Positions 8,609-18,227 of a DNA stretch of 64,000 bases are shown here, in pieces. Positions within the stretch are counted from its first letter, which is position 1. Each line of letters begins with the position of its first letter. This DNA is from Micavibrio_A sp964423095. Lineage in GTDB: Bacteria > Pseudomonadota > Alphaproteobacteria > Micavibrionales > Micavibrionaceae. The stretch spans positions 6,449 to 70,448 of the forward strand of contig CAYRDI010000005.1 in the NCBI GenBank assembly GCA_964423095.1. The letters run 5' to 3'. The notes beneath the pieces were generated by a model. The model was not told where the DNA came from and searched no databases. It saw nothing but the letters and a program-made list of their open reading frames with translations. Both the position numbers and the translations under genes were made by a program.

Positions 8609-10438
8609 TTACTCAACGGTCACAGATTTGGCGAGATTGCGCGGCTGATCCACATCGGTCCCCTTTGCCACCGCCACATGATAGGCCAGAAGCTGCACAG
8701 GGATCGCATACAGAATGGGTGCCACGAAGGGTTCAACATCCCCCAGCGTGACCGCCCAGGTGGTTTTGGATTTCATTTTTTCGACACCCTTCGCATCGGA
8801 AAAAAGCATGATCTTCCCGCCGCGTGCCACCGTTTCCTGAACATTCGAGGCCGTCTTTTCAAAAAGCGGATCATTCCCCGGTGCCACCACGACCACCGGC
8901 ACCTTGTCATCGATGAGCGCGATCGGCCCGTGTTTCATTTCGCCGGCGGCGTATCCTTCGGCGTGAATGTAGGAAATTTCCTTGAGTTTCAACGCACCTT
9001 CGAGCGCGATGGGATAGAGCGCGCCCCGGCCCAGATAAAGCATATCGCGCACCTTGCATACTTCGCGGGCGATGGTTTTGATGGCCGCATCGTGGTTGAG
9101 AATTTCCGCCGCCTGTTTGGGAAGACTCCGCAGCGCATCCGTAAAGACCGTCTTTTTATCGGCAGAGAGTGCGCCGTTCTTTTCCGCAAGCGCGAGTGCA
9201 AGGCAAGCCAGCGTCGTCAATTGGGTTGTGAAGGCCTTCGTCGATGCCACACCGATTTCGGGACCCGCCAAAGTGTGAAGTACCGCATCGGATTCCCGTT
9301 CGATCGTACTTTCGATCGTATTAACAATGGAAAGAATTTTTTGTTTTTGGCGTTTGCAATAACGAAGGGCTTCAAGCGTATCGAGCGTTTCACCGGATTG
9401 GGAAACGAAAATCGCCACGCCGTTTTCTGGAAGCGGGGCTTCGCGGTAACGGAATTCGGAGGCAATGTCCACCTCGCACCCTACACGGGCAATCTGTTCA
9501 AACCAGTATTTGGCAACGAGACAGGCATAGGACGCCGTTCCACATGCCACCAGCGTCAGGCGCGGGGCCGAGGACAACATCTGTACAACCTCTTCGGGCA
9601 ACATGATCTGCCCCGTGGCCGGATTGATAAAGGAATTCAGCGTATCGCCGATCACTTCGGGTTGTTCGTAGATTTCCTTTAGCATGAAATGGGGGTATTG
9701 CCCCTTGCCCATCGTCGCGCCGCTTTGCGCCGTCACACGCACGGGGCGTTCGATATTGTCATTACTGCGCGTATAGATGCGCACCTTTTCCTGTGTCACC
9801 GTCACACGGTCACCGTCTTCCAAGAAAGATATTTTTTTCGTGAAGGGTGCCAGCGCGTAGGAATCGGACGCCAGAAACATTTCGCCATCGCCGTAACCCA
9901 CCGCGAGCGGCGTTCCCTGACGCGCGCCGATCATCAGGTTGTCATTCCCCGAAAAGATAATGGCCACGGCATACGCACCTTCCAGCCTGTCCAGCGCGGC
10001 ATCCGCCGCCTTTTGCGGATCCATCCCCTGTTTCATATTGTGCGTCACCAGATGGGCAATCACTTCGGTATCCGTATCGGTTTCAAACCGGCACTGGCTT
10101 TTCATCAATTCTTCTTTTAATTCCGAATAGTTTTCGATGATTCCGTTGTGTACCACCGCGACCTTGTCCGTGGCGTGCGGGTGGGCATTGTTTTCGGTGG
10201 GGCCGCCATGCGTGGCCCAGCGCGTATGGCCGATGCCGATCGTTCCCGCCAGCGGTTCTTTTTTCAGCCGCGCATCCAGATTGAGCAGTTTTCCTTCGGC
10301 GCGTCTGCGTTGAATGTCGCCATTCACAAGGCAGGCAACACCAGCAGAATCATAGCCGCGATATTCGAGGCGACGAAGCCCTTCGACCAGTCTGGGAGCC
10401 GCATCTTTTTTACCAACAATCCCGATAATGCCGCACAT
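8609..10438 (-). CDS. glmS: glutamine--fructose-6-phosphate aminotransferase (isomerizing)
   Basis: 609 aa. It makes glucosamine-6-phosphate from fructose-6-phosphate and glutamine, the first step towards UDP-GlcNAc for peptidoglycan and lipopolysaccharide. The protein begins MCGIIGIVG, so Cys2 becomes the N-terminal nucleophile of the glutaminase domain; GYDSAG and the HTRWATHG motif follow. Two SIS sugar-isomerase domains include SQSGETLDTLEAL. The C-terminus ends NLAKSVTVE as usual. The ATG at 10438 is one base from the stop of glmU (TAACATG), so the two genes are translationally coupled. No glmS ribozyme is possible in this tight arrangement. Confidence 0.97.
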   Translation of the reverse strand: MCGIIGIVGKKDAAPRLVEGLRRLEYRGYDSAGVACLVNGDIQRRRAEGKLLNLDARLKKEPLAGTIGIGHTRWATHGGPTENNAHPHATDKVAVVHNGIIENYSELKEELMKSQCRFETDTDTEVIAHLVTHNMKQGMDPQKAADAALDRLEGAYAVAIIFSGNDNLMIGARQGTPLAVGYGDGEMFLASDSYALAPFTKKISFLEDGDRVTVTQEKVRIYTRSNDNIERPVRVTAQSGATMGKGQYPHFMLKEIYEQPEVIGDTLNSFINPATGQIMLPEEVVQMLSSAPRLTLVACGTASYACLVAKYWFEQIARVGCEVDIASEFRYREAPLPENGVAIFVSQSGETLDTLEALRYCKRQKQKILSIVNTIESTIERESDAVLHTLAGPEIGVASTKAFTTQLTTLACLALALAEKNGALSADKKTVFTDALRSLPKQAAEILNHDAAIKTIAREVCKVRDMLYLGRGALYPIALEGALKLKEISYIHAEGYAAGEMKHGPIALIDDKVPVVVVAPGNDPLFEKTASNVQETVARGGKIMLFSDAKGVEKMKSKTTWAVTLGDVEPFVAPILYAIPVQLLAYHVAVAKGTDVDQPRNLAKSVTVE

Positions 10439-10439
10439 G

Positions 10440-11777
10440 TTATGCCGATTCTTTCTTTTGTTTGTTTTTCTTGTTTCTATAGATGGCCGCCCAGCCATCC
10501 TTGATAAGTTGCCGCGCACGGGCGACGATCAGCGCGTCTTTTGGAACATTGTGCGTCACCACAGAAGCCGCCGCCACGAACGATCCGTCCCCCAGATCCA
10601 CAGGTGCCACCAACGTGGCATTCGATCCCACGAAAACGCCCGCGCCGATGGTTGTTTTGTGTTTGTCATACCCGTCATAGTTACAGGTGATGGTTCCCGC
10701 ACCGATGTTCGATTTTGCACCGATCACGGCATCACCGATGTAGGAAAGATGATTGATCTTCGCCCCGTTTTCGACGACGGTCTTTTTCACTTCGACAAAG
10801 TTTCCGACCTTCACGCCGTCTTTCAAATGCGTGCCCGGACGCAAGCGGGCGTAAGGGCCAATTTGTGCGTTTTTTTCGATGATGACGCCTTCCAGATGGG
10901 AAAATGCATGAATGATCGTTCCATCACCGATTTTTACGCCGGTACCGAAAAACACGTTGGGTTCAACCACCACGTCCTTGCCCAAGACGGTATCGAAGCT
11001 GAAATACACGGTGTTGGGGTCCACCAGCGTTGCGCCGTTCGCCATCGCCTTTTCACGGAGCATCGCCTGTGCCATCCGTTCATGTTCGGCCAGTTCGCTG
11101 CGCGTATTGATCCCCCAGATCCATTGAACATCGCTTTCCACGACATACGTCAGAAAGCCGTCCTTTTCGGCGATTTTGGGAAGATCGGTCAAATAGAATT
11201 CGTTTTGCGCGTTGTTGGATTGCAGTTGGTCCAGCCATTTTCCAAGATGTGCGGCGGGCACGCAAAAATTCCCCGCGTTGCAAAGGCGGATTTCCTTTTG
11301 TGAAGGGCTGGCATCCTTTTCTTCGACAATCCGGTCCAGCGTGCCGTCTTCGTTCGCGATCATCCGTCCCAGACCTTTGGGAGAAAGCGGCCGCACCGCC
11401 ATCACCGAAAGCCCGTCCCAGCCAATCATTTCTTCCAGCACGTTTTTATCCAGGAACGGTTCGTCCCCCAGAAGAATCAAAACCTTTCCTTTGAAATCTT
11501 TTAAAAGCGGGATGGCGGGTTTGACCGCATCGCCCGTGCCGCGCTGTTCTTTTTGAATGACGGTCGGATGGGGCGCCACGACCGCCGCCACATCATTCAT
11601 GCCAGGGGCCGTCACCACGATGATTTTTTCCGGGGAAAGGCTTTCGGCCACATCGACCAGCCAGCCGATCATCGGACGGCCGGCGATTTTATGCATGACC
11701 TTGGGCAGGTCCGATTTCATACGGGTGCCCTTACCGGCAGCCAGAATAACGATGGCGAGAGGATCTTTGCGTTTCAT
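10440..11777 (-). CDS. glmU: bifunctional GlcNAc-1-P uridylyltransferase / GlcN-1-P acetyltransferase
   Basis: 445 aa, slightly shorter than E. coli GlmU. The N-terminal nucleotidyltransferase domain starts with LAAGKGTRMKSDLPKV, and GTGDAV follows. The C-terminal left-handed beta-helix has hexapeptide repeats and the acetyltransferase signatures (RPGTHLKDGVKVGNFVEVK, NYDGYDKHKT). It ends in a Lys-rich tail. Together with glmS one base downstream it supplies UDP-N-acetylglucosamine for cell-wall synthesis. It is first in this leftward pair, and the upstream 67 bases to 11845 contain no obvious hairpin. Confidence 0.97.
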   Translation of the reverse strand: MKRKDPLAIVILAAGKGTRMKSDLPKVMHKIAGRPMIGWLVDVAESLSPEKIIVVTAPGMNDVAAVVAPHPTVIQKEQRGTGDAVKPAIPLLKDFKGKVLILLGDEPFLDKNVLEEMIGWDGLSVMAVRPLSPKGLGRMIANEDGTLDRIVEEKDASPSQKEIRLCNAGNFCVPAAHLGKWLDQLQSNNAQNEFYLTDLPKIAEKDGFLTYVVESDVQWIWGINTRSELAEHERMAQAMLREKAMANGATLVDPNTVYFSFDTVLGKDVVVEPNVFFGTGVKIGDGTIIHAFSHLEGVIIEKNAQIGPYARLRPGTHLKDGVKVGNFVEVKKTVVENGAKINHLSYIGDAVIGAKSNIGAGTITCNYDGYDKHKTTIGAGVFVGSNATLVAPVDLGDGSFVAAASVVTHNVPKDALIVARARQLIKDGWAAIYRNKKNKQKKESA

Positions 11778-11844
11778 GGGATTACTGTTCCAAAAGGCGG
11801 GTTCGTTCTCAAATCACAAGGTGTTTCAAACCGTAACAAAATCC

Positions 11845-12735
11845 TTATTTTTTCAAGGATAACGCCTTTCCCGCGCCCTTATATCCGGTCAGGTGCATCA
11901 TCAATGCTCCATATTGGGTTTTGACCTGTATTTTAACGGGAACAGCTGGCTCGTTCGGCGCCATCTTGGCGAACCAGACGGTAGGCATGGTGCCGCGTTC
12001 CCGCCCCTGTTCCTGAATCGACATCCACCCACGCGGCTTTTCATGCCATTTTCCAGCAAGCGGTTTGACCTCAACCGTACACGCAACGGCAGGTCCGCTA
12101 TAGACATTCAATTTTGAAGGCTTCAGGACTTCATCGCTTTTGTGGCGGAAGATAATGTTGTAGCTGCGCGCCCCATCGAAAATTTTATCCGTGCCCTCGC
12201 ATTTTCCGGTTTTTGTGATGTGGTTCATCACTTCGAGTGTCGCACTTAACACATCGGTCGTGCCGTTGCTGAGTTCCGGCAGCGGCGGTTGCACACCGTT
12301 CTTTTTATCATTGAAAACACGGTATTCCTTGAACGATCCGTTTTTGTTGTATTCAAATTCCACAACCTCTTTTTCGTCCCGCCATGTGGTGTTGGAAAAA
12401 TGGATATGCGGTTGCGGTTGGGCGGCGGATTCATTGTACCAACCGTTTGTTTCAAATACCCCTTTCCACGGGGCAAGTTTTGCAAGAATGCCGTGTGTAT
12501 AGGCCCCAAGCCGTAATTTGTATTGTATCTTTTTTTGAAGATCGACGAGAAGATCCGATGAAACCACATGGAACCCGCCCGCATAGACATCGTATTCCAT
12601 TGCCTGTTTCGTCGTGGAAATTTTTCCGGCTTCCGCAGCCTTAGCGCTGGCGGTATCCACCAAACCGCAAAATACGAAAAACGACAAGGCGGTTAGTATA
12701 ACCAAACCGCCGCGAAGAGATTTATAACGGGCCAT
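11845..12735 (-). CDS. DUF3108 domain exported protein
   Basis: 296 aa with a signal peptide (basic MARYKSLRGG, hydrophobic core, cleavage likely after ASA near residue 31). The mature protein is beta-rich and carries the features of DUF3108: a YDVYAGGFHVVSSDL start, WKGVFETNGW, then a Gly/Pro-poor beta repeat ending VKIQVKTQYGALMMHLTGY. Members are periplasmic or outer-membrane associated in Proteobacteria, with unknown role. It probably lies in its own transcription unit. Confidence 0.8.
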   Translation of the reverse strand: MARYKSLRGGLVILTALSFFVFCGLVDTASAKAAEAGKISTTKQAMEYDVYAGGFHVVSSDLLVDLQKKIQYKLRLGAYTHGILAKLAPWKGVFETNGWYNESAAQPQPHIHFSNTTWRDEKEVVEFEYNKNGSFKEYRVFNDKKNGVQPPLPELSNGTTDVLSATLEVMNHITKTGKCEGTDKIFDGARSYNIIFRHKSDEVLKPSKLNVYSGPAVACTVEVKPLAGKWHEKPRGWMSIQEQGRERGTMPTVWFAKMAPNEPAVPVKIQVKTQYGALMMHLTGYKGAGKALSLKK

Positions 12736-12829
12736 GCTTGCAACATCCTTTTTCCGGGCAGAATTTCAATGCCGTCTGTTCTATCACCTTTGATCAAAAA
12801 GGGAAACGAAGACTGGCGCACTGTACCCA

Positions 12830-13771
12830 TCAATGGACGGAACCGTTCGGGTTCGGCCTGCCCCCGCCCGTCCCTTGTGCGGTACGCAGGGCCACATGGT
12901 CAAATTCACCGGCCAGATCGGCATTTTCACCTGGTTCCAACCCTTCGCCTTCGGTACCGGGTTTTGCGATCACACCTTCACGGACCAGTTCGTTGGTTAC
13001 TTCCCTGGCAACTTCGGGCACGACCTGTTTGACCACGGCCGCCAGCGTCGCCACATCCACCGTGGGAACCGTCATGGATTTTAGAGGCGGTGGGGTGGGT
13101 TGAACGGGTTGCGGCGGAACCTCGGGCGGTACCTGTTCGGGTGAGGGCTGTGGTTCCGCTGGCTTTGGTGTTTCCGGTTGTTCGTTTGTTTCTTCCAGTT
13201 TCAACGGCCGGGGAGCGCCTTTGCCAATGACCACGCTGAGTGAATCTTGCGTTTTCGCCCGCACATCATGCAAAGCCCGCAAAAACCGTTCTGGGTTTTC
13301 AATGGCAGGAAGCTTTATATCGCCGATAAACCTGCAATCCAGCAACAGATACCCATACCCCAATATCCGGCCGAACCAACCTAGATCGAGATTTTCCCCG
13401 CGAATTTCTTCAAGGTCGATCTGGTGCGTTTTGACAAAAACCAGACCCGTCTTTTCATAGACGCGTCGGTTCGATAGCGCAACCTCCGTTGTCAGAATCT
13501 TGATCACAAACAGCGTGAAGATAAAAAATCCACCCGCCATAACGAACATCATCACGCCGTGCCCGATGTTTAACAAGGATACGGGTAAATAAGGCGATGT
13601 GGTGGTCGCAGCCATCCAGACAGCCACATGTTGCAAGCCCACATTCAAAAGCCAGCCGCCGCCCGCCAATAAAAAGAAATACAAAACGCCCTTGGCAACA
13701 TAAATCCAGTGCAAGCGCGCGATACCGATCAGCTCTTCATCGGAAGCAATGATTTTGGCGACATAGCTCAT
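12830..13771 (-). CDS. PH domain-containing membrane protein
   Basis: 313 aa from the ATG at 13771 (MSYVAKII). Two hydrophobic segments (about residues 26-45 and 68-92) are followed by a bacterial PH-like domain (DUF304/bPH2 type: LSNRRVYEKTGLVFVKTHQIDLEEI, ILGYGYLLLD). A long Pro/Glu-rich tail, probably cytoplasmic and disordered, follows. Such proteins are membrane-anchored and of unknown function. The frame extends 22 codons further upstream but without a ribosome-binding site. It diverges from dapD; the 138 bases between them must hold both promoters. Confidence 0.8.
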   Translation of the reverse strand: MSYVAKIIASDEELIGIARLHWIYVAKGVLYFFLLAGGGWLLNVGLQHVAVWMAATTTSPYLPVSLLNIGHGVMMFVMAGGFFIFTLFVIKILTTEVALSNRRVYEKTGLVFVKTHQIDLEEIRGENLDLGWFGRILGYGYLLLDCRFIGDIKLPAIENPERFLRALHDVRAKTQDSLSVVIGKGAPRPLKLEETNEQPETPKPAEPQPSPEQVPPEVPPQPVQPTPPPLKSMTVPTVDVATLAAVVKQVVPEVAREVTNELVREGVIAKPGTEGEGLEPGENADLAGEFDHVALRTAQGTGGGRPNPNGSVH

Positions 13772-13909
13772 GATCCCAATCCCCTTGCGGTTATTTTTTC
13801 GAAAAACAAACGTAGCGGCGTTAAAAGGGTTCCGCACAATCCTTAAAACCCTTGTTTTTAGGTGGATTCTATGGTCACTTCAGACATCTTCAATAGACAG
13901 GAAATTGAC

Positions 13910-14776
13910 ATGAGCACCGCCACTGCACAACGGAAGAACGATTCCATTGCCACCATTATCGAAGCCGCATGGGAAGGGCGCGACAAGATTACGACCGACA
14001 CCAAGGGAGAAATCCGGGACGCCGTCGAGGATGCACTGTCGCTGTTGGACACGGGAACGGCCCGCATTGCCGAAAAAGCCGCGGATGGGTGGATCGTCAA
14101 TCAATGGCTGAAAAAAGCGGTACTGCTCTCTTTCCGTCTGAACCCCATGGAAGCCATCAGCCACGGGCCGGGTGGTTCCACATGGTGGGACAAAGTGCCA
14201 TCGAAATTCGATGGCTGGGGCGAGAAGGAATTTAAAGCCGCCGGTTTTCGCGCGGTGCCAAACTGCATTGTGCGCCGTTCCGCCTATATAGCACCGAACG
14301 TCGTTCTGATGCCGTCTTTTGTCAATCTGGGTGCACATGTCGGCGAAGGCACGATGGTCGATACGTGGGCGACGATCGGAAGCTGCGCCCAGATCGGAAA
14401 ACATTGCCACATTTCCGGCGGCGTCGGCATCGGCGGCGTTCTGGAACCATTACAGGCTGGCCCCGTCATCATCGAGGACAATGTGTTTATCGGCGCAAGA
14501 TCCGAAGTGGCAGAAGGCGTGATCGTCGAAGAAGGAGCAGTTTTATCGATGGGCGTTTTCCTTGGGGCCTCCACCAAGATCATCGACCGCGAAACGGGCG
14601 AGATTTTCATGGGCCGCGTTCCCGCCTATTCCGTGGTCATCCCGGGTACGATTCCGGCCAAAAGACCCTTGCCGGACGGCTCCCCCGCCCCATCTTTAGC
14701 TTGTGCCGTTATCGTCAAGCGCGTGGACGCCAAAACCCGCAGCAAGACGGGAATTAACGAACTTTTGCGGGATTAA
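13910..14776 (+). CDS. dapD: 2,3,4,5-tetrahydropyridine-2,6-dicarboxylate N-succinyltransferase
   Basis: 288 aa. It transfers succinyl from succinyl-CoA to tetrahydrodipicolinate in the succinylase branch of lysine and meso-diaminopimelate synthesis. The left-handed beta-helix shows hexapeptide repeats, with the family motifs RAVPNCIVRRSAYIAPNVVLMPSFVN, GEGTMVDTWATIGSCAQIG and GGVGIGGVLEP. The start at 13910 (MSTATAQRK) follows AGGAAATTGAC; an ATG 16 codons upstream (13862) has no support. dapE follows after one intervening gene. Confidence 0.96.
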   Translation: MSTATAQRKNDSIATIIEAAWEGRDKITTDTKGEIRDAVEDALSLLDTGTARIAEKAADGWIVNQWLKKAVLLSFRLNPMEAISHGPGGSTWWDKVPSKFDGWGEKEFKAAGFRAVPNCIVRRSAYIAPNVVLMPSFVNLGAHVGEGTMVDTWATIGSCAQIGKHCHISGGVGIGGVLEPLQAGPVIIEDNVFIGARSEVAEGVIVEEGAVLSMGVFLGASTKIIDRETGEIFMGRVPAYSVVIPGTIPAKRPLPDGSPAPSLACAVIVKRVDAKTRSKTGINELLRD

Positions 14777-14877
14777 CCATAAATATCAATCTACGCTTAT
14801 GAAAAATATGTTGTGGTTTTCGGGGTTGTGTGGGATAAGGCCCACGACCTCTGGTCGCTTAAAGCAAAGACAGGCAA

Positions 14878-16119
14878 ATGAACCAGCAACCGCAAACCGG
14901 ATTTTCAGGAAGTTTCGGGGACGCAGTCGGTAACGGCAAGCGCGTCCCGTTCACCTATGCTTTTACGATACTGAAAAAGAATATCAAAAAACTGTCCGGT
15001 GAGTACGCCAGTCTGAACGATTGCGAGCCGGAGATGCGTTCTCACTTTAGAAATTTCCTGATCGAAATCGGTGCAACACCTGCCGCTCTTAACTTTGACG
15101 CGCTTCTGAAGGAAAAAAGCGGCAATAATCTTTGCCGCAGCAACGGGGATATCAGCTGGTATCACGAATTTTTTCCGTTGATGGCCATGATGGAACTGGC
15201 TGCGAAGGGTAAGAAAAAGGGTGGTTTTGATCTCAAGGAACTCGATACCATATATGGCCTTCAAAACGGGGACGGAATGATTGTTTTGCTGTGCAGCCAT
15301 TTGCGCCATGACAGCGTTGAAGATATTTTCCACGACATCGATGTCTTCGAAGGCGAACAGAAAAAGATTTTCCAACACACATCCTCTATCAATCCGGACT
15401 TTACGCTGGAACGCGCCAGCCAGATTTTAAAATGCGTTGTTGAAAATGTCGATCTTATCAGCCAGAGACGCATCCGGAACAAGGCTGGAAGCTATGAAAA
15501 AGAAAGCACCCTGAAATATAACAGGACCATGGCAGATCCATCCATCTCCAATCCCGGTGTGTATATGCAAAAGCAGGCCGATGTTTCGGCAAATTTCCAG
15601 ACAATGCACACCGCACCGAAATTTACACCGGAAAAACGATCCGAGCGTTGCAATGGCGCGGAAGATCGTTATGGTCGACGTTACGGATTAACCAACAAAG
15701 CCATCGCCCAATGGCCCGCTTTTGCAAAAGCCATCCAGACATTGGACGATGTTATCGGTATACAACTCTATGTTTCTGTCAGGGTTCTTTCCGATGTTGA
15801 TCTTTTTGACAAAGAGCCTTCAGACATACCGGTCGATATTAATGGATATTTGCGCAATGCTATGTCCTTGAGTCTTCCCGAGGCTATCCATCCGGTTCAT
15901 TGTTTCATGAAAGACCTGATGCGTTCCGTTGATCCGGAAAAAGATCCGGAAAAATATGACCGGCTGCAGAATTTTATGGCCGAGGTCGTTATGCCAGGTT
16001 TGGTTCCCTATCGTGAAAAATTTCCCTACCTTTTCAAAGAAGGGCCGACCGCCCTTATTTTTGCCGCATCCAATGCCGTAAACGACAACGGCCACACCCA
16101 CAAACCACTGGTAAGCTAA
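14878..16119 (+). CDS. hypothetical protein with HD-like motif (413 aa)
   Basis: Soluble protein with no signal peptide. Residues about 135-165 read IVLLCSHLRHDSVEDIF, which recalls the HDxxED core of the RelA/SpoT and HD-phosphohydrolase families. The match is short and the flanking residues are not convincing. The middle section is Lys/Arg-rich and the C-terminus is helical. It sits between dapD and dapE on the same strand, 101 bases after dapD and 38 before dapE, so it may be co-transcribed with them. No function can be assigned safely. Confidence 0.65.
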   Translation: MNQQPQTGFSGSFGDAVGNGKRVPFTYAFTILKKNIKKLSGEYASLNDCEPEMRSHFRNFLIEIGATPAALNFDALLKEKSGNNLCRSNGDISWYHEFFPLMAMMELAAKGKKKGGFDLKELDTIYGLQNGDGMIVLLCSHLRHDSVEDIFHDIDVFEGEQKKIFQHTSSINPDFTLERASQILKCVVENVDLISQRRIRNKAGSYEKESTLKYNRTMADPSISNPGVYMQKQADVSANFQTMHTAPKFTPEKRSERCNGAEDRYGRRYGLTNKAIAQWPAFAKAIQTLDDVIGIQLYVSVRVLSDVDLFDKEPSDIPVDINGYLRNAMSLSLPEAIHPVHCFMKDLMRSVDPEKDPEKYDRLQNFMAEVVMPGLVPYREKFPYLFKEGPTALIFAASNAVNDNGHTHKPLVS

Positions 16120-16157
16120 CCGATTGTTTTCATCCCATCCCTGTGCTTTGATAGCGC

Positions 16158-17300
16158 ATGACCGATAACGCCCTTTCCATTGCCCAGAAGTTGATCCGGT
16201 TCCCTTCGGTCACGCCCGAAGATGCGGGCGCGCAGGCCTATTTGAAATCATTGCTGGAGCCCCTGGGATTCAAAATTTACGACCTGCCGTTCGAAGGCAA
16301 CGGCTCCTACCCCGTCAAAAACTTCTTCGCACGCTATGGCACATCCGGCCCGCATTTGTGTTTTGCAGGGCATACCGATGTCGTACCCGCAGGCGATGAG
16401 GGCGCGTGGAGCATCCCGCCATTTTCCGGCACGGTGAAGGATGGAAAACTGATCGGCCGCGGGGCATCCGATATGAAAGGCAACATTGCCGCATTTGTGG
16501 CCGCCGCTGCACGTTACCTTGCAAACGATAAAAACAGAAAAGGCTCCATCAGTCTTTTGATCACGGGCGATGAGGAAAAGGATTCCATCAACGGCACCAA
16601 GCGCGTCTTTGAATGGATGCAAGAAAACGGGCAATTGCCCGATGTCTGTCTGGTGGGAGAGCCCACCAACCCGCAAAAAATGGGTGAGGAAATCAAGATC
16701 GGACGGCGCGGATCATTGACCGGACGATTGAGCGTGCAAGGAAAACAGGGTCATGTCGCCTATCCCCAACGCGCAGACAATCCGCTCCCCCGCCTTGTCC
16801 ATTACCTTGACCATCTGGCCAATTATATCTTCGACAAGGGGTCGGCCTTTTTCCCCCCTTCCAGCTTTCAGATTACCACGATCGATGTCGGCAATACGGC
16901 CAGCAACGTGATCCCCGCAAAGGGCAGCGCAACCTTCAATATCCGTTTTTCCGACCGCTGGACACCCGAAGCACTGGAGCAAAAAATCCGGTTCCTTCTG
17001 GACGGAATCGACCCGCGCTACACGCTGGAAACCACCTACGGGGCCCATGCCTTCCTAACCCAGCCCGGAGAATGGACGGGACTGGTCGCCGATGCGGTAT
17101 TGCGCGTTCTGGGTACACGGCCTGCCATGACGACGGGCGGCGGAACATCGGACGCGCGTTTCGCGGCCCTGTATTGCCCCGTGGTCGAATGCGGGATGGT
17201 CAATGATTCGATCCATCAGGTGGACGAGCATTGCAGTCTCGACGATCTTGAAAAATGCGAATCGATTTACCACGAAATATTAAAATCTTATTTCGTTTGA
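16158..17300 (+). CDS. dapE: succinyl-diaminopimelate desuccinylase
   Basis: 380 aa M20-family di-zinc hydrolase that releases succinate from N-succinyl-LL-diaminopimelate, a later step of the pathway that DapD begins. Metal ligands and catalytic residues are visible: GHTDVVPAGD (His72, Asp74), GRGASDMKG (Asp105), TGDEE (Glu139/140), and TGGGTSDARF near the C-terminus. Length is normal. A terminator hairpin follows at 17435-17473. Confidence 0.96.
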   Translation: MTDNALSIAQKLIRFPSVTPEDAGAQAYLKSLLEPLGFKIYDLPFEGNGSYPVKNFFARYGTSGPHLCFAGHTDVVPAGDEGAWSIPPFSGTVKDGKLIGRGASDMKGNIAAFVAAAARYLANDKNRKGSISLLITGDEEKDSINGTKRVFEWMQENGQLPDVCLVGEPTNPQKMGEEIKIGRRGSLTGRLSVQGKQGHVAYPQRADNPLPRLVHYLDHLANYIFDKGSAFFPPSSFQITTIDVGNTASNVIPAKGSATFNIRFSDRWTPEALEQKIRFLLDGIDPRYTLETTYGAHAFLTQPGEWTGLVADAVLRVLGTRPAMTTGGGTSDARFAALYCPVVECGMVNDSIHQVDEHCSLDDLEKCESIYHEILKSYFV

Positions 17301-17434
17301 CCCATTTTTGCCACAAATCACCTTGAAATCATCACGATCCGGTCAAAGGGCTGCGCGATTTGGGGGGCAGTATAGAAACTGTCAAGACGACATGATTTTC
17401 ATGTCCCTCATGACTCTCTCTGACCCCTGACTCC

Positions 17435-17473
17435 TCCCCCGTGGTGATTCCCCTTCACACGGGGGATTTTTTT
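17435..17473. terminator. rho-independent terminator after dapE
   Basis: A 9-bp stem (TCCCCCGTG pairing with CACGGGGGA) with a 14-base loop is followed by seven T residues. It lies between convergent dapE and truA and overlaps the truA stop codon by two bases. Confidence 0.8.
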
Positions 17474-18227
17474 AGGCGGGATAGTCAATACGGACCAGCG
17501 TCAAACCATCCGGCGGGGCCGTGATACCCCCGCGGGTACGATCACGGGCTTCGAACGCGGCTTTCAAATCATCCTTCGTCCATTTTCCTTCACCAACCAG
17601 TACCAGCGTGCCGATCATGTTGCGCACCTGATGATGGAGGAAGGAGCGGGCCTCCACCTCCATAAAAATATCATCGCCATGCCGTGTCACCGCGATCCGG
17701 TCCAGCGTGCGCATGGGGGTTTTTGCCTGACATTCTGAATCTCGAAAGGTTGTAAAATCATGTTGGCCAAGAAGCACCTGCGCGGCATTATGCATGGCGG
17801 CATCATCCAGCGGTTTCCAGATGTGCCAGGCCAAACCCTGATCGATCGCGAGCGGTGCACGGCGGTTGACGATGCGATAACGGTAAAGTTTGTTTACGGC
17901 CATAAAACGGGCGTGGAAATCGGACGATGTTTCTTGCGCCTCTAGCACGACAACCGGCTGCGGTTTCAAATGCGCGTTGATGGCCTTTGCCAGATCAAAC
18001 CCCGTGAGCGGCCGTTCGCCGTAATCCAGATCGAAATGCGCGACCTGCCCCGCCGCATGGACACCCGTATCGGTGCGACCCGCCGCCTGAATGCGGATGT
18101 CCTGTTGGCAGAATTTTTTGATCGCCGCTTCAATTTCGCCCTGCACGGTTTTCTGATCCTCCTGCGCCTGCCAACCGGCATAGGGGCCACCGTGGTATTC
18201 GATAATGATTTTCCAGCGTTTGATCAT
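17472..18227 (-). CDS. truA: tRNA pseudouridine synthase A (positions 38-40)
   Basis: 251 aa. It isomerises uridines at positions 38-40 of tRNA anticodon arms. The catalytic aspartate is in AAGRTDTGVHA (Asp53). Other TruA motifs are YHGGPYAGWQ and SFLHHQVRNMIGTL. The ATG at 18227 overlaps the fmt stop in an ATGA junction, which fixes the start and indicates translational coupling. Confidence 0.96.
   Translation of the reverse strand: MIKRWKIIIEYHGGPYAGWQAQEDQKTVQGEIEAAIKKFCQQDIRIQAAGRTDTGVHAAGQVAHFDLDYGERPLTGFDLAKAINAHLKPQPVVVLEAQETSSDFHARFMAVNKLYRYRIVNRRAPLAIDQGLAWHIWKPLDDAAMHNAAQVLLGQHDFTTFRDSECQAKTPMRTLDRIAVTRHGDDIFMEVEARSFLHHQVRNMIGTLVLVGEGKWTKDDLKAAFEARDRTRGGITAPPDGLTLVRIDYPA

Noticed and set aside
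8489..9682. Long + strand open frame (397 codons) opposite glmS
   Set aside because: Antisense shadow of a clear, conserved glmS; composition is His/Arg/Phe-rich as usual for shadows in GC-rich DNA.
10436..10445. glmS ribozyme or riboswitch
   Set aside because: glmS starts one base after the glmU stop, leaving no leader for such an element.
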